Source of the DNA: Tolypothrix brevis GSE-NOS-MK-07-07A
GTDB lineage: Bacteria; Cyanobacteriota; Cyanobacteriia; Cyanobacteriales; Nostocaceae
Reading direction: 5' to 3'
Assembly: GCA_019358985.1 (NCBI GenBank)
Contig: JAHHIJ010000004.1
Location: forward strand, 186,001 to 250,000
Length of the DNA stretch: 64,000 nucleotides
Positions 43,204 to 52,952 of this stretch are shown piece by piece. Positions within the stretch are counted from its first letter, which is position 1, and the number at the start of each line of letters is the position of its first letter. The position numbers were made by a program, and so were the translations under genes. Under the pieces are notes generated by a model. The model ran no database searches, was not told where the DNA came from, and was given only the letters and a program-made list of their open reading frames with translations.

Positions 43204-44283
43204 ATGGATAACCAAGACAATTCCATACAGATTCAAGAGTTAGAAAAGACAACCCGCATCTTGCGGAAAAAGCTGGAACGTTGCGAAAATGAACGTCGTC
43301 AGTTAGAATCTCAAATTGCCACAAAGGAATTTTTACTTAAGAAAGTCATTTATGAGTTAGAAGAGTCTCAGACAGACTTGCAGCACAGAAGTCAAGAGTT
43401 AGAGAATATGCTAGATAGTTTGCATAAAATGCAAGCTCAGATGATTCAAAGCGAAAAGATGTCTGCTTTAGGTCAAATGGTGGCTGGCATTGCTCACGAA
43501 ATCAACAATCCCGTTAGTTTTATTTACGGAAATCTCAGCCATATTCATCAATACACTCATGATTTACTGCGACTTGTTCAGCTTTATCACCGTTACTTCC
43601 CCAACCCACCGGCTGAAATTCAAACCGAACGCGAAACCATTGATTTAGAATTTCTGGAAAAAGACGCGATTATGGTATTGCGATCAATGAATATTGGAAC
43701 AGAGCGTATCCGAGATATTGTGCTGTCACTACGTAACTTCTCGCGCTTAGATGAAAGTGAGTTCAAAGCGGTGGATATTCATGAAGGTATCGACAATACT
43801 TTGATGATTTTACAGCACCGTCTCAAAGCCACTGACAAAAGACCAGAAATTCAGGTTATCAGAGACTACGGCAATTTATCAAATATAGAATGTTACGCGG
43901 GACAGCTCAACCAGGTGTTTATGAATATTCTAGTAAATGCGATTGACGCCCTCGAAGGGTTAAATGCCAAACGAACTTATCAAGAAATGCGGAATAATCC
44001 TTGTCACATCATGATTCGTACTTCTGTTGTTGATTCGCAGTGGGTAAAAATTGCGATCGCTGACAATGGATCTGGGATTCCCGAATCGATTCAAAAAAAG
44101 ATTTTCAATCCGTTCTTTACAACAAAACCTGTGGGCAAAGGAACAGGAATGGGAATGGCTATCAGCTATCAAATCATCACCGAAAAACATCGCGGCAAAT
44201 TAGATTTTTTTTCCACAGATGGAGAAGGAACGGAGTTTGTAGTTCAAATTCCGATGCGGCAGCAAGTCTCGGAAGTAGTTTAA
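43204..44283 (+). CDS. Sensor histidine kinase
   Basis: The 359-residue protein consists of an N-terminal coiled coil (about residues 8-80), a HisKA-type dimerisation domain with MSALGQMVAGIAHEINNPVS (phospho-acceptor His98) and a HATPase_c domain with N-box MNILVNAIDAL, G1 IADNGSGIPE, F-box FFTTKP and G2 GTGMGMAIS. There are no membrane spans and no receiver domain. The helical N-terminus could receive a signal from the FIST protein encoded directly upstream. No response regulator is next to it, so the partner is elsewhere. Confidence 0.9.
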   Translation: MDNQDNSIQIQELEKTTRILRKKLERCENERRQLESQIATKEFLLKKVIYELEESQTDLQHRSQELENMLDSLHKMQAQMIQSEKMSALGQMVAGIAHEINNPVSFIYGNLSHIHQYTHDLLRLVQLYHRYFPNPPAEIQTERETIDLEFLEKDAIMVLRSMNIGTERIRDIVLSLRNFSRLDESEFKAVDIHEGIDNTLMILQHRLKATDKRPEIQVIRDYGNLSNIECYAGQLNQVFMNILVNAIDALEGLNAKRTYQEMRNNPCHIMIRTSVVDSQWVKIAIADNGSGIPESIQKKIFNPFFTTKPVGKGTGMGMAISYQIITEKHRGKLDFFSTDGEGTEFVVQIPMRQQVSEVV

Positions 44284-44298
44284 GGCGGACTTTTGAGC

Positions 44299-44568
44299 CT
44301 AGTAAACTTCATCGTGATTACCAATGTCAACAAACACAGCGTTTCCGTCGTCAGTGAAGTAGAATAATACTCTTTCGTCGTACTCTATGCTAAAACTCCA
44401 TAATTCTTTAAGCTTCCCTGATAACTTGTGAGTTTTCAGGCTTTGGTCGAAAGGATCGTTTGTAAACATCTCCAATTTTTGCCAAAACCTTGTTTCCAAG
44501 TCTACATTTCCTTTAATTCGCTTTTTTAAAGCACGTTTAAAGGATGAACTAAAACTGACTTCCACCAT
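44299..44568 (-). CDS. YafQ/RelE-type toxin
   Basis: The 89-residue protein fits a RelE/YafQ endoribonuclease: EVSFSSSFKRALKKRI at the start, KLSGKLKELWSFSIEYDERVLFYF in the middle and DIGNHDEVY at the end, including the His-x-x-x-Tyr end typical of YafQ. It would cleave mRNA on ribosomes and is neutralised by the antitoxin encoded upstream, with which it shares the junction base 44568. Confidence 0.85.
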   Translation of the reverse strand: MVEVSFSSSFKRALKKRIKGNVDLETRFWQKLEMFTNDPFDQSLKTHKLSGKLKELWSFSIEYDERVLFYFTDDGNAVFVDIGNHDEVY

Positions 44569-44774
44569 TAATCTTCTATTAGTTGTTTTAGTTCGTTGAT
44601 ATTATTAGAGAATTTAAGTTTACCGGTTTGCTCTTCTGCTTGGCTTATTTTCAAGTTTTCATATATTTCTTCTCGACGTTCTTCGCGCAAATACTGGCTT
44701 AATAATAGTTGAATTTCTTGTTTTTCTTCAATCGAAAGACTTTTGATTGTTTCTACTAAGTCACTGAAGCTCAT
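44568..44774 (-). CDS. Cognate antitoxin of the YafQ/RelE-type toxin
   Basis: A 68-residue acidic and helical protein with SFSDLVETIKSLSIEEKQEI and LSQYLREERREEI, followed by an unstructured tail that would wrap the toxin. This matches DUF2281-like cyanobacterial antitoxins paired with RelE-type toxins. The stop/start arrangement (TAATG-like, one-base overlap) indicates translational coupling. The pair is probably autoregulated, but no operator is evident in the 148 bp upstream, which instead contain a perfect 39-bp palindrome. Confidence 0.8.
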   Translation of the reverse strand: MSFSDLVETIKSLSIEEKQEIQLLLSQYLREERREEIYENLKISQAEEQTGKLKFSNNINELKQLIED

Positions 44775-44846
44775 AAGCTGAAATACCTCGTAATTTTTAC
44801 CTGGCTAATCTTTATGATGACTTTTGTTTAGGATAGCAGATTATAC

Positions 44847-44885
44847 ATATTGTAGAGACGTTCCGCCGGAACGTCTCTACAATAT
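44847..44885. repeat. Perfect 39-bp palindrome with GTTCCGCCGGAAC core
   Basis: ATATTGTAGAGACGTTCCG, one C, and the exact complement. It has the same core and the same GAGACG/CGTCTC arms as the palindrome at 9618. It could end dnaJ transcription. Flanking GATAGCAGATT (44832) resembles the M2 element ends, so it may be the centre of a third, degenerate M2 copy. Confidence 0.8.
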
Positions 44886-44922
44886 GGGGTGTTTTTATTA
44901 ATGTATTCATTGCATCTGATTC

Positions 44923-45918
44923 CTATCCAAGTAAATCAGCGCGGGGTTTAAAGGTTTCAATTTGCCGCAATTTTTCGTATAATTCTTTCTCTTCTTGGCT
45001 AATAGTTTTCGGAGTAACTATTTGAATTTCCACCAATTGATCGCCGCGTTTACCACCTTCGCTGGGGTAGCCTTTATTGGCAAGTCGGAATCGTTGACCA
45101 GATCTAACTCCTTGGGGAATTGACATTTTCACCGGTCCATCGAGGGTTGGTGCTTCTACTTGTCCTCCTAAAACGGCTTCGCTGGGAGTCACAGGTACTT
45201 GGCAAAATATATTCAAGCCTTCTACTTTAAACAGAGGATGCGGTTCGACGGTAATTTTTAGATACAAGTCTCCCCCACCAACGCCTTGGTCACGCAAGCG
45301 GATGGTTTGACCTGTTATCATACCTGGAGGCATAGTCACTTCTAGCGATCGCCCATCTTCTAAGCGAATGCGTTCATTACCGCCTACATAAGCTTTTTCT
45401 AGTGGTAAAGTTAATCTCGCTTCTATATCTCGACGGTTGCTGCGAGGAGTTTTTGGTACTGTATATTGAACTTGACTTCTGGGGGTACGATATGGATCGC
45501 GGTTAGCGTCATCAATAGAATCACTTGCCCCATTTCTATCCTTTTTTACACCGACAACTTGATTGATAAAGTCTTCAAAGTTAGCAAATTCGCTCGGATT
45601 TACGTCTTGAGTATTAGTGCGATCGCTCTTATTACCCCAACCTTTACCCTTTGATGCCTGTTGTTTGCCACTAAAGCCTCTTTGATTCCAGTAGCGGCTA
45701 AACTGATCGTATTGCGCTCGTTTGGTGGAATCGCTAAGAATTTCATAAGCTTCACCGATATCCTTAAATTTGTCTTCGGCTGCTTTGTTTCCCGGATTTA
45801 AGTCTGGGTGATACTGCCGTGCTAATCGGCGATAATTCTTTTTAATTTCCTCACTTGAGGCTTCTTTAGGTACTCCTAAAATTTCGTAATAATCCCGAAA
45901 ATTCTGCAAATTTTGCAT
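44923..45918 (-). CDS. dnaJ: DnaJ-family co-chaperone without zinc finger (CbpA-like)
   Basis: The 331-residue protein has a J domain ([22 protein letters not shown] in YHPDLNPGN), a Gly/Phe-poor linker with Ser/Arg, and the two C-terminal substrate-binding domains ([47 protein letters not shown]). The zinc-finger cysteines are absent, so this is a type II J protein. It is encoded directly after dnaK3 on the same strand (150-bp gap) and should be its partner. Confidence 0.92.
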   Translation of the reverse strand: MQNLQNFRDYYEILGVPKEASSEEIKKNYRRLARQYHPDLNPGNKAAEDKFKDIGEAYEILSDSTKRAQYDQFSRYWNQRGFSGKQQASKGKGWGNKSDRTNTQDVNPSEFANFEDFINQVVGVKKDRNGASDSIDDANRDPYRTPRSQVQYTVPKTPRSNRRDIEARLTLPLEKAYVGGNERIRLEDGRSLEVTMPPGMITGQTIRLRDQGVGGGDLYLKITVEPHPLFKVEGLNIFCQVPVTPSEAVLGGQVEAPTLDGPVKMSIPQGVRSGQRFRLANKGYPSEGGKRGDQLVEIQIVTPKTISQEEKELYEKLRQIETFKPRADLLG

Positions 45919-46068
45919 AGTCAGTTTAACTATATATTTTATTAATATTTAATGGCTAATAGTGCTATTAACTATTACTTGTTATGAGAACGCAAATCCG
46001 AATCAATCAACTTCATTTTGGCGCAATATGATGATACAAGGGCGGAAAACTCCGCCCATTTAAAAGCA

Positions 46069-48288
46069 CTATAACCAATCGTCGTCTTCATCATCCCAGT
46101 TATCTTGGAAACTTGGACGCGTGCGCCGTGAAGAACCGCTGTCATAGGAGGAGGGACGACTGTCTTTGTCTCTATAATCGCGGTTGCCGCTGTAATCCCT
46201 GTTATTGCCGTAGTCTTTATTGCCGCTGTAATCCCTGTTGCTGCTGTAATCTCTGTTGCTGCTGGAATCCCTGTTGCCGCTGTAATCCCTGTTATTGCCG
46301 TAGTCTCTGTTGCTGCTGGAATCCCTGTTATTGCCGTAGTCTCTGCCATAGGAATCGCGATCGCGATTATTATCTCTTAAATTGTCTCGATCACGTTCTT
46401 TTTCTTTTTCTTTATCGCCGGTGAAGATTTCCTTGATCGTGCCAAACAAGTCATCCTCTTCGTCGTCAGCATAATATTGCCGAACTTCCCGATTTAGATC
46501 GTATAAAGCATCTTGCAGGTCAGCGTAAGTTTGGTCAATACCGCGATCGTCATTTTTTTGTAAACTTTCGCGTAGTTCCCGACAAATAGTGTCAATTCGT
46601 TGGCGCCTGTTTCGGGCAAATTGCATTCCGAAATCTAGCACCACTTCTCTCAGTTGTCTTTCTGCTGATAAAATTAAAGCCTCGGCACGGGTGCGTTTTT
46701 CTACTCGTTCTTTGCGTTCCCGGTCTTCATCAGCATATTTTTGAGCCTCCTGAATCATGCGGTTAACTTCCGACTCGCTTAAGGTGGAAGCACCTTGAAT
46801 CGTTACACTTTGCTCTCTACCTGTAGTTCTATCTAAAGCCGTTACCTGTAAAATCCCGTTGGCATCGATATCAAAAGATACCTGAATTTGCGGGACTCCT
46901 CTTGGTGCCGGCGGAATGCCATACAGCTTGAACCGTCCTAAAGACTTGTTATTTACTGCCATTTCCCGTTCACCTTGGACAGCGTGAATTTCCACCGTAT
47001 TTTGGTTATTTTCTGATGTGGAAAAAATGTCCGATCGCCTGACTGGTATAGTTGTATTGCGGGGAATCAGCTTTTTCATCACGCCGCCGATGGTTTCCAA
47101 GCCGATAGATAAAGGTGTGACATCCAAAAGCAGCACATCCTTAAGTTCTCCAGCGAGAATACCTGCCTGAATTGCCGCACCAACTGCCACAACTTCATCA
47201 GGATTCACATTTTCGTTGGGTTCGATACCGATTAAGTCACGCACTAACTGCTTTATCATTGGGATGCGTGTACATCCACCCACCAAGACAACTTCATCGA
47301 TATCTTCAGGTGTCAAACCGGCATCTTTCAGCGCTCTTTTCACTGGTGTTCGTACCCGACTTACCAAGTCGGTGCATAAAGCTTCAAATTCCGAACGAGT
47401 TAGACGAGTTTCGATATGTTTGGGACCTTCTTCTGTGGCAGTGATGAAGGGTAAGTTAATATCGGTGACGCTGACAGCAGAAAGTTCGATTTTAGCTTTT
47501 TCCGCTGCTTCCATGAGGCGTTGTAAAGCTTGGCGATCGCTTCTTCTTAAGTCTACTCCTTCTGTTTCCAGAAATTGATCTGCCAACCAATCTACAACCT
47601 TTTTGTCAAAATCATTACCCCCTAACTGCGTATCTCCACTAGTAGATTTAACTTCAAATACGCCATCACCAACTTCCAAAATCGAGACATCGAAGGTGCC
47701 ACCACCCAAATCGAATACTAAGATTGTCTCCGTATCACCCCGATCCAATCCATAAGCCAAAGAAGCTGCGGTAGGTTCATTGAGGATTCGCAATACATCT
47801 AAACCGGCAATTCGACCAGCATCTCGCGTCGCTTGCCGTTGAGAATCGTTAAAATAAGCAGGTACGGTAATTACTGCGCCGGTGACTGTATCGCCTAAAT
47901 AACGACTTGCATCGTCTGCCAGTTTTTTCAGCACCATTGCGGAAATTTCTTCTGGGGCGAAGTCTTTACTGAGTTTAGGGCAGATTATTTGAATATTGCC
48001 TACTTCGTCTTTGCGAATTGTGTAGGGTACTCGCTTTGATTCTGAACTCAGTTCGCTATACCTACGTCCAATGAAGCGTTTTACGGCAAAAAAGGTATTT
48101 TGTGGGTTGAGGACGGTTTGACGCCGTGCCATTTGCCCAACTACCCTTTCACCTTCTTTGCTGAAGCCAACGACGGAGGGGGTTGTTCGCATTCCTTCTG
48201 CATTGGCAATCACCACCGGCTTGCCACCCTCCATGACGGCGACTACTGAGTTGGTTGTACCCAAGTCGATGCCGACTACCTTGCCCAT
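46069..48288 (-). CDS. dnaK: DnaK3-type Hsp70 with hexapeptide-repeat tail
   Basis: An Hsp70 with intact ATPase ([39 protein letters not shown]) and substrate-binding domains ([17 protein letters not shown]). The length of 739 residues exceeds ordinary DnaK (about 635) by a long charged tail rather than the EEVD-type end. This, and the adjoining dnaJ, are typical of the cyanobacterial DnaK3 subgroup, which has been linked to thylakoid membranes. The tail (residues 650-703) consists of nine hexapeptides of the [18 protein letters not shown] type, and ends DDEDDDWL. No CIRCE element is visible upstream. Confidence 0.93.
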   Translation of the reverse strand: MGKVVGIDLGTTNSVVAVMEGGKPVVIANAEGMRTTPSVVGFSKEGERVVGQMARRQTVLNPQNTFFAVKRFIGRRYSELSSESKRVPYTIRKDEVGNIQIICPKLSKDFAPEEISAMVLKKLADDASRYLGDTVTGAVITVPAYFNDSQRQATRDAGRIAGLDVLRILNEPTAASLAYGLDRGDTETILVFDLGGGTFDVSILEVGDGVFEVKSTSGDTQLGGNDFDKKVVDWLADQFLETEGVDLRRSDRQALQRLMEAAEKAKIELSAVSVTDINLPFITATEEGPKHIETRLTRSEFEALCTDLVSRVRTPVKRALKDAGLTPEDIDEVVLVGGCTRIPMIKQLVRDLIGIEPNENVNPDEVVAVGAAIQAGILAGELKDVLLLDVTPLSIGLETIGGVMKKLIPRNTTIPVRRSDIFSTSENNQNTVEIHAVQGEREMAVNNKSLGRFKLYGIPPAPRGVPQIQVSFDIDANGILQVTALDRTTGREQSVTIQGASTLSESEVNRMIQEAQKYADEDRERKERVEKRTRAEALILSAERQLREVVLDFGMQFARNRRQRIDTICRELRESLQKNDDRGIDQTYADLQDALYDLNREVRQYYADDEEDDLFGTIKEIFTGDKEKEKERDRDNLRDNNRDRDSYGRDYGNNRDSSSNRDYGNNRDYSGNRDSSSNRDYSSNRDYSGNKDYGNNRDYSGNRDYRDKDSRPSSYDSGSSRRTRPSFQDNWDDEDDDWL
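46180..46341. repeat. Nine tandem 18-bp units encoding the DnaK3 tail
   Basis: Units of type CTGTAATCCCTGTTGCCG on the plus strand (9 x 18 = 162 bp), with alternative forms TTATTGCCGTAGTC and TGCTGCTGGAATCC. The pattern of unit types is repeated in blocks, for example Asn-Arg-Asp-Tyr-Gly then Ser-Ser-Ser, so multi-unit duplications occurred. Confidence 0.9.
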
Positions 48289-48341
48289 GCGTTGCTGTTC
48301 TCCTAAGTGTCTAATAAAATTTATTTGTTTGCAAGCAATGC

Positions 48342-49253
48342 TTGATTTATTCTATCTTGCAGTTGGGAATTACACTTGAAACAGCGTTCATTGCTATAAT
48401 TCATCTGAATTTAAAAAATCTTCTGCAAACTCATCTTACGTTTATAGCCCGCGATCGCGATCCATATTTGGCGACTGCCGGACATTTTTTTGTCCAACAA
48501 TACATTCGCGAACAATTTGAACAATCGGGAAGTGTGGAAATCCACACCTTTGAAGCAAAGGGCAAAGCTGGTAAAAACCTGATACTGAATTTACCTCCCC
48601 AAGAGCGATCGCTTCATAAAAATTTACCACCAATTTTAATTGCAGCACATTATGATGCTGTACCAGGAACACCAGGAGCTGATGATAATGCTACAGGTGT
48701 TGCTGTGTTGCTGGAATTAGCAAGAATGTTTGCCACCGAACCAATCAAATATCCTTTGCGATTGGTTGCTTTTGATATGGAAGAATATGGCTTAGTTGGT
48801 AGCGCTGATTATGCAGCTAAGTTAAAGCAAGAAAAGCAACCATTACGCTTGATGATGTCTTTGGAAATGTTGGGTTATTGCGATGCAACTCCTAATTCGC
48901 AAAATTATCCCCCACCTTTAGAACGCTTTTATCCAAATAAAGGCGATTTTATTGCTTTAATTGGCAATTTGCGGACATTGCCTGATTTAATTAATCTGAG
49001 TCGCACTATTCGTCAATCTGGTACACCTAGCGAATGGCTACCTGTGCCAAATAGAGGTTTAATTGTTCGTGAAACAAGACTAAGTGATCATGCACCTTTT
49101 TGGGATGCGGGTTATCCAGCAATTATGGTGACAGATACGGCTCATATGCGAAATCCACATTATCACAAACCAAGTGATGCGATCGCAACTTTGAATTTAG
49201 ATTTTCTTACAGGCGTCTGTCAAGGTTTGGAAAAAGGTATTAGGAACTTGTGA
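48342..49253 (+). CDS. M28-family zinc metallopeptidase
   Basis: The 303-residue protein has the M28 metal-binding segments: [19 protein letters not shown] (His and first Asp), [11 protein letters not shown] (two Glu), and [15 protein letters not shown] (His). It is an aminopeptidase-like or glutaminyl-cyclase-like enzyme; no signal peptide is evident, so it may be cytoplasmic. The beginning is uncertain: the frame starts at a TTG (48342) and the family usually begins close to LKNLLQTHL (about residue 24), for which no ATG, GTG or TTG is in place. It is divergent from dnaK3 with only 53 bp between the starts. Confidence 0.8.
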   Translation: MIYSILQLGITLETAFIAIIHLNLKNLLQTHLTFIARDRDPYLATAGHFFVQQYIREQFEQSGSVEIHTFEAKGKAGKNLILNLPPQERSLHKNLPPILIAAHYDAVPGTPGADDNATGVAVLLELARMFATEPIKYPLRLVAFDMEEYGLVGSADYAAKLKQEKQPLRLMMSLEMLGYCDATPNSQNYPPPLERFYPNKGDFIALIGNLRTLPDLINLSRTIRQSGTPSEWLPVPNRGLIVRETRLSDHAPFWDAGYPAIMVTDTAHMRNPHYHKPSDAIATLNLDFLTGVCQGLEKGIRNL

Positions 49254-49414
49254 AAAATTTGTCGGGTTGGGGTTTCCCTATCCTTGACTTGACGACAATC
49301 GATGCGATCGCAATCATTAATTGATATAAGTAGCTAAACCTAACAAAAGCCAACAATTGCGAGATTTGGTAATTTTTGTCATAATTATACCCAACGTCGC
49401 TTAGTCAAAAACCG

Positions 49415-51691
49415 ATGGTTTGGGCATCTGGACAGCAGCTACAAGGCGGAAAGTACGTAATCGAGCAGGTACTTGGACAAGGTGGATTTGGTATCACCTA
49501 CAAGGCACGTCATACTGAGCTTGACGCTTTCGTAGTGATTAAAACCCCAAATGACAACTTGAGAAATGACCCAGAATATCCTAAATTTATCAAACGGTTT
49601 CGAGAAGAAGGACAGCGACTAGAAAAACTTTCGGAAACACAGCATCCAAATATTGTCCGCGTTAGAGATTTATTTCACGAGGGTGGTATTTATTGTTTGG
49701 TAATGGATTTTGTCCAGGGAGATAGTTTATTTAACCTGATTCAAAAAACAGGAGCATTGCCCACAGAAGAAGCTGTTAAATATATTAGTCAAATTGGTGA
49801 TGCATTGAAAATAGTACACCAAGCCGGATTGGTACATCGAGATGCCCATCCTGGTAATATTATGGTGCAGCAAGCTGGTAAAGCTGTATTAATCGACTTG
49901 GGCATTGCTGGTGAAACTATCCCCAAAACCGTTAGTTCAAAGGTTTTTGCCAATCCAGCGTTTGCACCCTATGAACAAATGCGAGGAGATAGAAAACCAT
50001 CCGTTGATATCTACTCATTAGCAGCTTCACTTTACTATGCGGTAACAGGTAAATTTCCCGAAGCTGCTATTAACCGTAGGCTTTATAGTATGGCATTAGT
50101 TTCGCCACAAGAGCATATTTCTAGTATTAGCAACGAATTAAACCAAGCAATTCTCAAAGGGATGGAACTGGAACCAGAAAATCGTCCCCAAACAATGCAA
50201 GAATGGTTGGAAATGCTCACAGTAGCGGTAACAACTTGGACAACTGGATATCAATTACATAATGGAAAATACACGATAGAAAAAGTTCTTGCTCAAGGTG
50301 GTTTTGGCATTACTTATTTGGCTGTAGATGAAAATCAAGAACGAATTGTGATCAAAACCTTGAATGAAACAGTCCAAAAACGTCCAGATTTTGCCAAACT
50401 TCAACAAGATTTTCTCAACGAAGCTGTAAAATTAGCAAAATGCAATCATCCTCATATTGTCAAGGTTAAAGAAGTATTCCAAGAAGGAAAACTTTGGTGC
50501 ATGGCAATGGAATATATTCAGGGCGAACATTTTGCAGATAGAGTTGTAAATCGGGGTGTGTTATCGGAAGCTGAAGCGGTGGGATATATTCAGCAAATTG
50601 GCGAAGCATTAACGATAGTTCACAATAATGGATTATTGCATCGGGATGTGAAACCAGCAAATATTATTGTGCGATCTAACCAACGAGAAGCTGTATTAAT
50701 TGATTTTGGAATTGCACGCGAATTTGTCCCTAGTATAACCCAGTTACATACGCCATATCTTTCTCATTGTTTCGCACCCATAGAGCAATATCAAAGTGTA
50801 GCAAAACGTGGTGCTTATACAGATGTTTATGCTTTAGCCGCAACGCTGTATTTTTTATTAACAAATAGGCTACCGTATCCAGCGATAAATAGAGCTAGCG
50901 GTATGGTATTGGAGTCACCTAAAAGTATTAATTTGAATATTAGCGATCGCCTAAATCAAGCAATCCTCAAAGGGATGGAATTGGCACCAGAAAACCGTCC
51001 CCAAACTATGCATGAATGGCTGGAGTTGTTAAAGGAGCCTCCGACTCAATCAAATACATCCTCAACAACGGCAAACGTATTAAAAAATAAAAAATTTATC
51101 TACATTATGTCATCTGCTCTAATAGTCATGCTAGCAGGCTTGTTGATATATTATTATATAACTCGAAAAAAACCACCTAGTCCTTTTAATCAGGTAGCAC
51201 AAGACAGTAGTCGTCAGAAAAGCGGTCAAGTTTCTCCTGATAGTTCTGCAAACCAACGTGATTATTTTTTTAGATATGACTTTTCTAAATTTTTTCCATT
51301 AAGTGACTCAGAATTTCAAATCGTGTCTAGTGAGCAAACAGCATATCATCTCAAATTTTTCATGAAAAAGGATGTTAAAATTGTAGCTGCACTAAGTATC
51401 TCTGATATCGAAGACAAAAATCCTTATCCAGCAAACTTTGCTAATATCACCAAAAAAATAGCAGGTTATCCAGCCATTGTTGATATAAATAATACGATCA
51501 TTCTGGTTGGAGAGTTTGAAGTGAGAGTACGCTCTATTGATTCGTCATTTACAGCAAGCGATCGTATAGAATGGATACAAAAATTTGATCTGAGTGGCTT
51601 GTCAAAATGCTCTATTGAAGTGTCAGATACACTACTGAAAAAATGTGGGGTGCCGGAAACGGTAGACCCTTTATTCCACCCCAACAAATGA
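49415..51691 (+). CDS. Serine/threonine protein kinase with two kinase domains
   Basis: The 758-residue protein has kinase domain 1 (about residues 13-270) and kinase domain 2 (about 280-545), followed by a membrane span (about 565-585, YIMSSALIVMLAGLLIYYYIT) and a ~170-residue extracytoplasmic region without a recognised domain. Domain 2 is complete: GQGGFGITYL-like P-loop, Lys in IVIKTLNE, HRDVKPANI and DFGIA. Domain 1 has the P-loop and VVIK lysine, but the catalytic loop reads HRDAHPGN and the metal motif DLG, so the lysine of HRD-x-K is missing. It may be a regulatory or weak kinase. Substrates are unknown. Confidence 0.85.
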   Translation: MVWASGQQLQGGKYVIEQVLGQGGFGITYKARHTELDAFVVIKTPNDNLRNDPEYPKFIKRFREEGQRLEKLSETQHPNIVRVRDLFHEGGIYCLVMDFVQGDSLFNLIQKTGALPTEEAVKYISQIGDALKIVHQAGLVHRDAHPGNIMVQQAGKAVLIDLGIAGETIPKTVSSKVFANPAFAPYEQMRGDRKPSVDIYSLAASLYYAVTGKFPEAAINRRLYSMALVSPQEHISSISNELNQAILKGMELEPENRPQTMQEWLEMLTVAVTTWTTGYQLHNGKYTIEKVLAQGGFGITYLAVDENQERIVIKTLNETVQKRPDFAKLQQDFLNEAVKLAKCNHPHIVKVKEVFQEGKLWCMAMEYIQGEHFADRVVNRGVLSEAEAVGYIQQIGEALTIVHNNGLLHRDVKPANIIVRSNQREAVLIDFGIAREFVPSITQLHTPYLSHCFAPIEQYQSVAKRGAYTDVYALAATLYFLLTNRLPYPAINRASGMVLESPKSINLNISDRLNQAILKGMELAPENRPQTMHEWLELLKEPPTQSNTSSTTANVLKNKKFIYIMSSALIVMLAGLLIYYYITRKKPPSPFNQVAQDSSRQKSGQVSPDSSANQRDYFFRYDFSKFFPLSDSEFQIVSSEQTAYHLKFFMKKDVKIVAALSISDIEDKNPYPANFANITKKIAGYPAIVDINNTIILVGEFEVRVRSIDSSFTASDRIEWIQKFDLSGLSKCSIEVSDTLLKKCGVPETVDPLFHPNK

Positions 51692-51750
51692 TATCGGTAA
51701 AATATAAATCCATTCAAAAAATATATTTGGTGTGTTCGCACAACATAAAA

Positions 51751-51815
51751 GCGATCGCAATATCCTAAATACTGCGATCGCATTTTTTGAGAGAATATTT
51801 ATTGGTGCGATCGCG
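51751..51815. repeat. HIP1-bounded AT-rich repeat
   Basis: GCGATCGC, AATATCCTAAATACT, GCGATCGC, ATTTTTTGAGAGAATATTTA, TTGGT, GCGATCGC. Three HIP1 palindromes enclose two AT-rich spacers. The same ATTTTTT...GAGAATATTT spacer recurs at 53887 and 54763. Confidence 0.8.
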
Positions 51816-51887
51816 TACCTTTTACAATTTTGGAATATGGAGCATTCGTTGGGTTATTTTATAAAATTAAAGCAGTAATTTGGTCAG

Positions 51888-52751
51888 TTAACTTTCAACT
51901 GCTTCTAACCAAGTTTGCAAATCAGCCATACTGGTAAAATCAAGCAATGCTTCGCCAAGATTTTCTAATTGTTCCAAAGAAAGAGATTCAACGTGCGATC
52001 GTACTTCTTGAGGTAATTCTCCCACTCGACGATTTAATAAACGCAAAACGAGCGATTTTTCTCTTTGTAAACCCCGTTGCTCTCCTTCCTGTATTCCCTC
52101 CTGCTTAATCTCTCTATAAACTTGTGTTTCTTTAAGTGTAATTCCTAACATTTTTTCTACCTCCTGTTGACTCTTGCCTTCAAACTTGTACACCATGATT
52201 GTGGTGAGTAATTCCATTATGACGCGATTTGCAGGCGCTGGAGTTGACTGCTGACTTCTTGTGAGTAAATACCTTGCTTCCTCAGTAGCTTGCTCATCTT
52301 CTAGCGTTGTCAACACCATTAATGCAACCCACACAGGTAAGGAACGAATATCCCCCAATTCATCTAAATATATGCGATTCACCTGGGGGCTGTTAAGTTG
52401 ACTTAAGTAAGGACGAATCTCGCTTTGTTCCAAACTGCGGGATGGGTATATGATGACTATGTGTAAATTACTAAATCTGTCACGATTGCGGTAAAAATAC
52501 AGATAAGATTCGGCAAAAACCCTTTCGTATAGCCTTTCATCCTTATAAAACTGCACCTCACAAAAATACACCACACCTGGATTTTCGCTTTGTGGTGGTA
52601 AGAATACGCCATCGATTTCAAATTTTGGTTCTTTGACAGCTACCGAATCAAATCTGTATTCGTTTGCATCAGTTGGTGGATTTGTCAGTAACTCAAATAA
52701 CAAACTGGGTGATTGTTGGAAAAGTTTATAAAAAATCGAATCCCTACGCAT
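51888..52751 (-). CDS. Rpn/DUF2887-family PD-(D/E)XK nuclease-like protein
   Basis: The 287-residue protein begins MRRDSIFYKLFQQSPSLLFELL, characteristic of DUF2887, and has the nuclease core EIDGVFLPP, then VVYFCEVQFYKDERLY (E-x-Q type) as in the Rpn recombination-promoting nuclease family. A C-terminal coil (EIKQEGIQEGEQRGLQREKSL) and MADLQTWLEAVES follow. RpnA of E. coli is a DNA endonuclease; this member is probably of selfish or defence type. It points away from another Rpn-type gene at 52953, with HIP1 repeats between. Confidence 0.82.
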   Translation of the reverse strand: MRRDSIFYKLFQQSPSLLFELLTNPPTDANEYRFDSVAVKEPKFEIDGVFLPPQSENPGVVYFCEVQFYKDERLYERVFAESYLYFYRNRDRFSNLHIVIIYPSRSLEQSEIRPYLSQLNSPQVNRIYLDELGDIRSLPVWVALMVLTTLEDEQATEEARYLLTRSQQSTPAPANRVIMELLTTIMVYKFEGKSQQEVEKMLGITLKETQVYREIKQEGIQEGEQRGLQREKSLVLRLLNRRVGELPQEVRSHVESLSLEQLENLGEALLDFTSMADLQTWLEAVES

Positions 52752-52841
52752 GAAACATTTGCCTAAATCGGTGCAATAATCAAATACTTGCTCTCAATGA
52801 TCTTAACTGTCAAAAGCCCATTGTATTTAATAATATATTGA

Positions 52842-52925
52842 TGCGATCGCCAGCACAATATAAAAGCGATCGCATTTTTAAAGACATATATTTTTGGTGC
52901 GATCGCAGAATTAAGGCGATCGCGT
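52842..52925. repeat. HIP1-bounded AT-rich repeat between two Rpn-type genes
   Basis: GCGATCGCCAGCACAATATA, AAAGCGATCGCATTTTTAAA, a spacer ATATATTTTTGGT, GCGATCGC, then GGCGATCGCG. Bases 52842-52925 lie in the shared promoter region of the two divergent nuclease genes. The CAGCACAATATAAAAG block recurs at 54805. Confidence 0.8.
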
Positions 52926-52952
52926 GCCAGTTAGAATTTTGGATAAAAAATT

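Noticed and set aside
46113-46424. Cys-rich 103-residue plus-strand frame, metallothionein-like
   Set aside because: It is the antisense of the DnaK3 18-bp repeat array; its cysteine spacing follows the repeat period and has no start site or conserved neighbours.
48270-48350. CIRCE-type heat-shock operator upstream of dnaK3
   Set aside because: No TTAGCACTC-N9-GAGTGCTAA inverted repeat is present in the short gap to the M28 gene.
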